A DNA stretch of 40,625 nucleotides from Tissierellia bacterium (lineage in GTDB: Bacteria > Bacillota > Clostridia > Tissierellales > Tepidimicrobiaceae): positions 1 through 40,625 of the forward strand of contig JAAYEM010000056.1 in the NCBI GenBank assembly GCA_012728725.1. Direction: 5' to 3'. Position 1 is the first letter of the stretch. Each line of letters starts with the position of its first letter. Position numbers and translations under genes: made by a program. A model generated the notes under the pieces. It was not told where the DNA came from, made no database searches, and saw only the letters and a list, made by a program, of their open reading frames with translations. Below are positions 36,943 through 40,625 of this stretch, in pieces.

Positions 36943-38745
36943 CTATCCTAAAATCTCCCTACTTTTTTGCTCTATAAACTGGTTGGTATACAATTTATAA
37001 TAATATCCCTTTTTCCTTATTAAATCTTTATGGGAGCCTTCTTCAACTATTTTTCCATCCCTTATCACCAGTATCCTGTCTGCATTTTTAATGGTGGAAA
37101 GCCTGTGGGCTATTACAAAGCTGGTTCTACCTTCTAATACCTTATCTATTGCTTTTTGGATTATACTTTCTGTTTTAGTATCTATGGAGGAGGTGGCTTC
37201 ATCTAGTACAAAAATTTTAGGCTTTCTGACTATAGCCCGGGCAAAAGAGATCAACTGTTTTTGACCAGTAGACAAGAGGCTGCCCCCTTCTCCTACATGG
37301 GTATCATATCCTTTTTCCAATCCCATAATAAATTCATGACAGTTTACCAATTTACAAGCTTCAATTATATCTTGATCTGTAGCTTCCAAATTACCATATC
37401 TTATATTTTCCTTAATAGTGCCGCTGAATAGATGGGGAGTTTGTAGCACATAGCCTAAATTTTGTTGGATCCAGGCTTGAGGCATTTCCTTATAATCAAT
37501 TCCATCTATTAGTATTTTTCCTGAATTGGGTTCATAGAATCTACATAGCAAGTTTACAATTGTACTCTTTCCAGATCCAGTTTCTCCAACCAGGGCTATG
37601 GTTTCTCCCGCCCTAACCTTTAAATTAAAGTTTTCTAGTACCCTTTCCCCTTCCCTATAGGCAAAGCTTACATCTTTAAATTCAATTTCACCCTTTATAT
37701 CTGGCCAAGCTTCCACTTTTGGATTGAAAAAGTCACCATATTTTTCAACCACCTTTTCATCATCTGTTATGGTTAATGGTTGATTTATAAGGGAAAAGAC
37801 CCGCTCAGCTGAAGCACGGGCAGATTGCATTTCGGAAAATATGATGGCCAAATGCCTTATGGGTTCAAAAAATTGCATGGTATATGAAATAAAGGCTACT
37901 AAGGTACCATAGGAAAGGGTCCCCATAACTACCTTCCTACCACCAAAGTTTAAAGTAAGGGCAGTGCCTATACTACCTAATACCAGTGTTATAGGAATAT
38001 ATAAAGAAGAAATAATAGTTGATCTTATAGAGGCTTCTTTCATCTCTGATGTCAATAAACTAAACTCTTCTAAATTAATATCCTCCCTGACCAAGGTTTT
38101 AGTCGTTTTTGCCCCGGAGATATCTTCATTGTAGGCAGCGGTAATTCTGGAATTTATTTTCCTTACCTCCCTTTGGGAATTAAGTATCCTTTTTTGAAAA
38201 TATATGCTTACTAGGGCCAAAGGGGGAACAATGATTATAGTCAGCAGAGCCAGTTTAGAATCTAATCTAAACATGGCAATAATAATGGCCATCATCATGG
38301 CAATTCCCCAGGAAAGGTCCACCAGGCCCCAGGATATGATTTCACTAATCCTATTTATATCTGAGGTCATTCTAGCCATAAGCCAGCCTACAGCCTTGTT
38401 ATCATAATAGGATAAGGGTAGTATTTGAAGCTTTTCAAATCCCTTTTTCCTTATATCATAGGCCATGCGGGTTTCTATTTTTCCTGCCAGGACTAAAAAT
38501 AGATATACATTTATACTTTGGATGATTACAATAGAGAAGAATATAAAAGCAAACCTGTCTATACCTGTCCTGCTACCCTTTACAACAAAATTGTCTATAA
38601 CATGCTTTGTAAATAAAGGGAAAACTGAATCTATAACCCCTACCACAATCATAACCAGTGAAAGGAAAAAGAATTGCTTCTTATAGGGTTTTATAAACTG
38701 TATAAGCTCCTTCCAAATACTCAAGCTATCACCACCATTAGGCAT
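36943..38745 (-). CDS. ABC exporter half-transporter (second gene of pair)
   Basis: A 600-residue exporter half with an N-terminal six-helix membrane domain and a C-terminal ATPase. Motifs are Walker A GETGSGKST, signature LSTGQKQL (the usual second glycine is Thr), Walker B KIFVLDEATSSID with the catalytic Glu intact, and switch histidine IAHRLSTI. The annotated ATG overlaps the upstream gene by 8 bases but has no ribosome binding site. A TTG at 38724 (LSIWKELIQF) follows GGTGGTGAT and may be the real start. The substrate (drug, peptide or lipid) is unknown. Confidence 0.92.
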   Translation of the reverse strand: MPNGGDSLSIWKELIQFIKPYKKQFFFLSLVMIVVGVIDSVFPLFTKHVIDNFVVKGSRTGIDRFAFIFFSIVIIQSINVYLFLVLAGKIETRMAYDIRKKGFEKLQILPLSYYDNKAVGWLMARMTSDINRISEIISWGLVDLSWGIAMMMAIIIAMFRLDSKLALLTIIIVPPLALVSIYFQKRILNSQREVRKINSRITAAYNEDISGAKTTKTLVREDINLEEFSLLTSEMKEASIRSTIISSLYIPITLVLGSIGTALTLNFGGRKVVMGTLSYGTLVAFISYTMQFFEPIRHLAIIFSEMQSARASAERVFSLINQPLTITDDEKVVEKYGDFFNPKVEAWPDIKGEIEFKDVSFAYREGERVLENFNLKVRAGETIALVGETGSGKSTIVNLLCRFYEPNSGKILIDGIDYKEMPQAWIQQNLGYVLQTPHLFSGTIKENIRYGNLEATDQDIIEACKLVNCHEFIMGLEKGYDTHVGEGGSLLSTGQKQLISFARAIVRKPKIFVLDEATSSIDTKTESIIQKAIDKVLEGRTSFVIAHRLSTIKNADRILVIRDGKIVEEGSHKDLIRKKGYYYKLYTNQFIEQKSREILG

Positions 38746-40543
38746 TTAATTCTATATATTTATCTAGATCATCTATAGAGTTTTGTATCTCATATATACG
38801 TTTGTATAATCCCTCCTCTTCTATTAATTCATTATGGCTACCCATTTGAACTATTTTACCCTTATCCAGTACCAATATGGTATCTGCTTCTGCTACAGTG
38901 GATATCCTATGGGATATAATGATGGTAGTGGATTTATTTTTCCTATTCTTTAGAGCCTTCCTTATGGCTATATCCGTTTCCGTATCTACAGCCGATAAAG
39001 AATCATCAAATATTACAATGGGACTTTCGTTGATTATGGTTCTAGCTATAGCAATCCTTTGTTTTTGGCCTCCAGATAGGGAAACTCCCCTTTCCCCTAT
39101 TAAAGTGTCATATCCTTTGTCAAAGGATTTTATATCCTCATGTATCCTTGCTACTTTAGCCGATTCATATACCCTTCTATCCTCTATGGTTGGATCTGCC
39201 AGTTTAATATTCTCCCTTATGGTTTTAGCAAATAGGAAGGGCTCTTGTAATACTATGCCTACATTTTTTCTAATCCAGGCCTTATCTATTGCTTTTAATT
39301 CAGTTCCATCGATGAGGATGGAACCCTTCTGATAATCATATAGTCTAGTTAACAAATGTACTAAAGAACTTTTTCCAGAACCTGTAGGACCTATAATGGC
39401 TACTGTACTACCAGCCCTTATTGAAAAAGAGATATTATTTAGCACAGGCTTATTCTTCTCATACTCAAAGTATACATTTTTGAATTCTATATTTCCCTCA
39501 ATCCTGGGTTTTAAATGATTTTCCTCCAATATCTCTATAGGCTCATTTAATATCTCTTCTATACGATTTATAGAAACCAGGGCCTTGCCCATATCCGTCA
39601 ATGTCCTACCTAGCTGCCTAATAGGCCATAAAAGCATGCTTACGTAACTATTAAAGGCAACCAAGGTACCTAATGAAATGTGGCCTTGCACAGCCCACAT
39701 ACCCCCAACTATCAATACCAGGCCTATTTGGATAAAACATAAAAAGTCTGAAATCCCCCAGTACAATCCCAGGAGCTTAATCAGTTTATAGGTTTTATTC
39801 ATATAATCTTTATTCTTACTGTCAAATTTTTCAATCTCATATTTCTGCCTTGCAAAGGCTTTTACCACCCTAATCCCGGTTAAATTTTCTTGAAGGATTG
39901 TGGTAAGCCTTGCTTCAGCTTCATCGGAAGCTTCAAAGGCCTTTTTTACCTTTGTGAAAAAAATAAATGCAAAAGCAAATATTATTGGCATAGTAACCAT
40001 GGAAACCAATGCCATTTTTACATTAATGCTCAACATAACATAGGAAATAAATAAAAACATGAATAAAGAACTGGCTATCTCCATTAACTGAACGGATAAG
40101 AACCTTCTTATAGTTTCCACATCGGAAGTACACCTCTGGATAAGATCCCCTGTTTCAGATTTTACATGGTATTCATAGGGAAGCCTTTGTATATGATCAT
40201 ACAGGGAATCCCTAATCCTTTTGATGGTACTTTCAGTAGCCTTGCTAGCTAAAGCCCCTTTAAAGTATAAAAATACCCCTCTTATAATTGTTACAAGAAT
40301 TAGTAAAAGACCAATAATCCAAATATTTTCCCTTAAATAATCTTTACCCCCTAAATAGTCTATTGTTTTTGTTACTACAATTGCATTTGGTGCTTGATCC
40401 CCAATAATGGAGTCTATAGTAGTCCTGATGATAAGTGGAGTTAATATGGTACAGATTTGAGAAAGGATTACTGATATCATCCCTAATAGATATATTTTTT
40501 TAAAACCTTCCATAAATTTAAATATCTTATATAGCTCCTTCAT
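38738..40543 (-). CDS. ABC exporter half-transporter (first gene of pair)
   Basis: A 601-residue exporter half with the same layout. It has Walker A GPTGSGKSS, signature LSGGQKQR and switch histidine IISHRISTV, but Walker B reads IVIFDDSLSAVD, with Asp where the catalytic Glu is expected. This fits the degenerate partner of a heterodimeric exporter such as TM287/288, LmrCD or BmrCD. I start at the ATG at 40543, just after GGGGAGGAG; a TTG three bases further upstream crowds that site. A possible promoter (TTTACC-16-TATTAT on the minus strand) lies near 40565-40592. Confidence 0.92.
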   Translation of the reverse strand: MKELYKIFKFMEGFKKIYLLGMISVILSQICTILTPLIIRTTIDSIIGDQAPNAIVVTKTIDYLGGKDYLRENIWIIGLLLILVTIIRGVFLYFKGALASKATESTIKRIRDSLYDHIQRLPYEYHVKSETGDLIQRCTSDVETIRRFLSVQLMEIASSLFMFLFISYVMLSINVKMALVSMVTMPIIFAFAFIFFTKVKKAFEASDEAEARLTTILQENLTGIRVVKAFARQKYEIEKFDSKNKDYMNKTYKLIKLLGLYWGISDFLCFIQIGLVLIVGGMWAVQGHISLGTLVAFNSYVSMLLWPIRQLGRTLTDMGKALVSINRIEEILNEPIEILEENHLKPRIEGNIEFKNVYFEYEKNKPVLNNISFSIRAGSTVAIIGPTGSGKSSLVHLLTRLYDYQKGSILIDGTELKAIDKAWIRKNVGIVLQEPFLFAKTIRENIKLADPTIEDRRVYESAKVARIHEDIKSFDKGYDTLIGERGVSLSGGQKQRIAIARTIINESPIVIFDDSLSAVDTETDIAIRKALKNRKNKSTTIIISHRISTVAEADTILVLDKGKIVQMGSHNELIEEEGLYKRIYEIQNSIDDLDKYIELNA

Positions 40544-40625
40544 CAAACTCCTCCCCTATTATGAGTAAATAATAAACCATAGGCTTAGACGGTAAAGTCT
40601 ATAATCCTATAGTTTTTGAATATAA

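Noticed and set aside
38877-39332. A 151-codon plus-strand frame inside the exporter gene
   Set aside because: It is the antisense shadow of a well-conserved ATPase domain, with no ribosome binding site.

Overview
The window is a low-GC, Gram-positive, anaerobic Firmicutes chromosome segment, most likely from Clostridia or Tissierellia. Evidence: strong AGGAGG ribosome binding sites on nearly every gene, frequent GTG/TTG starts, a zinc-type S14, a split glycine decarboxylase (GcvPA/GcvPB), the spore amidase gene cwlD and an [FeFe] hydrogenase. The species cannot be named from sequence alone. No rRNA, tRNA, CRISPR array or insertion sequence was seen.

Layout. 1-140 is the 3' end of tuf, then a hairpin terminator and a structured 440-bp leader with a 25-bp stem. 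581-15287 is one colinear block of S10, spc and alpha operon genes: rpsJ-rplC-rplD-rplW-rplB-rpsS-rplV-rpsC-rplP-rpmC-rpsQ-rplN-rplX-rplE-rpsN-rpsH-rplF-rplR-rpsE-rpmD-rplO-secY-adk-KOW protein-infA-rpmJ-rpsM-rpsK-rpsD-rpoA-rplQ. The map gene often found after adk is absent. 15325-18646 is a new transcription unit with the ECF vitamin/metal transporter core (ecfA1-ecfA2-ecfT) and truA. 18658-19658 holds rplM-rpsI with their own promoter and possible L13 leader. cwlD follows at 19868-20581.

20582-20972 is a 390-bp gene-free region with seven DnaA-box-like 9-mers, three of them abutting without a gap, around a 12-bp inverted repeat. It is followed by the promoter of a complete glycine cleavage operon (gcvT-gcvH-gcvPA-gcvPB-lpd, 20973-26709). 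The DnaA-box cluster is the most unexpected non-coding element here.

26766-34291 is more accessory. It has a PAP2 phosphatase, an ion-transporter-type permease whose ribosome binding site is locked in a 14-bp stem, a BglG/LicR-type regulator that seems to have lost its PTS-phosphorylatable histidines, and a two-gene operon. That operon encodes a NuoF-Fe-S/GltD-like flavoprotein fusion and an [FeFe] hydrogenase with a complete H-cluster ligand set. Together they look like a soluble NAD(P)H-linked hydrogenase of the glutamate-synthase-linked type. A plausible but unproven link to the gcv operon is reoxidation of the NADH made by Lpd.

34364-36902 is a NitT/TauT-like ABC importer (lipoprotein, permease, ATPase) with its own promoter and unknown substrate. 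It converges on a bidirectional terminator with 36943-40543 (minus strand), two half-size ABC exporters whose complementary motif degeneracies predict an asymmetric heterodimer.
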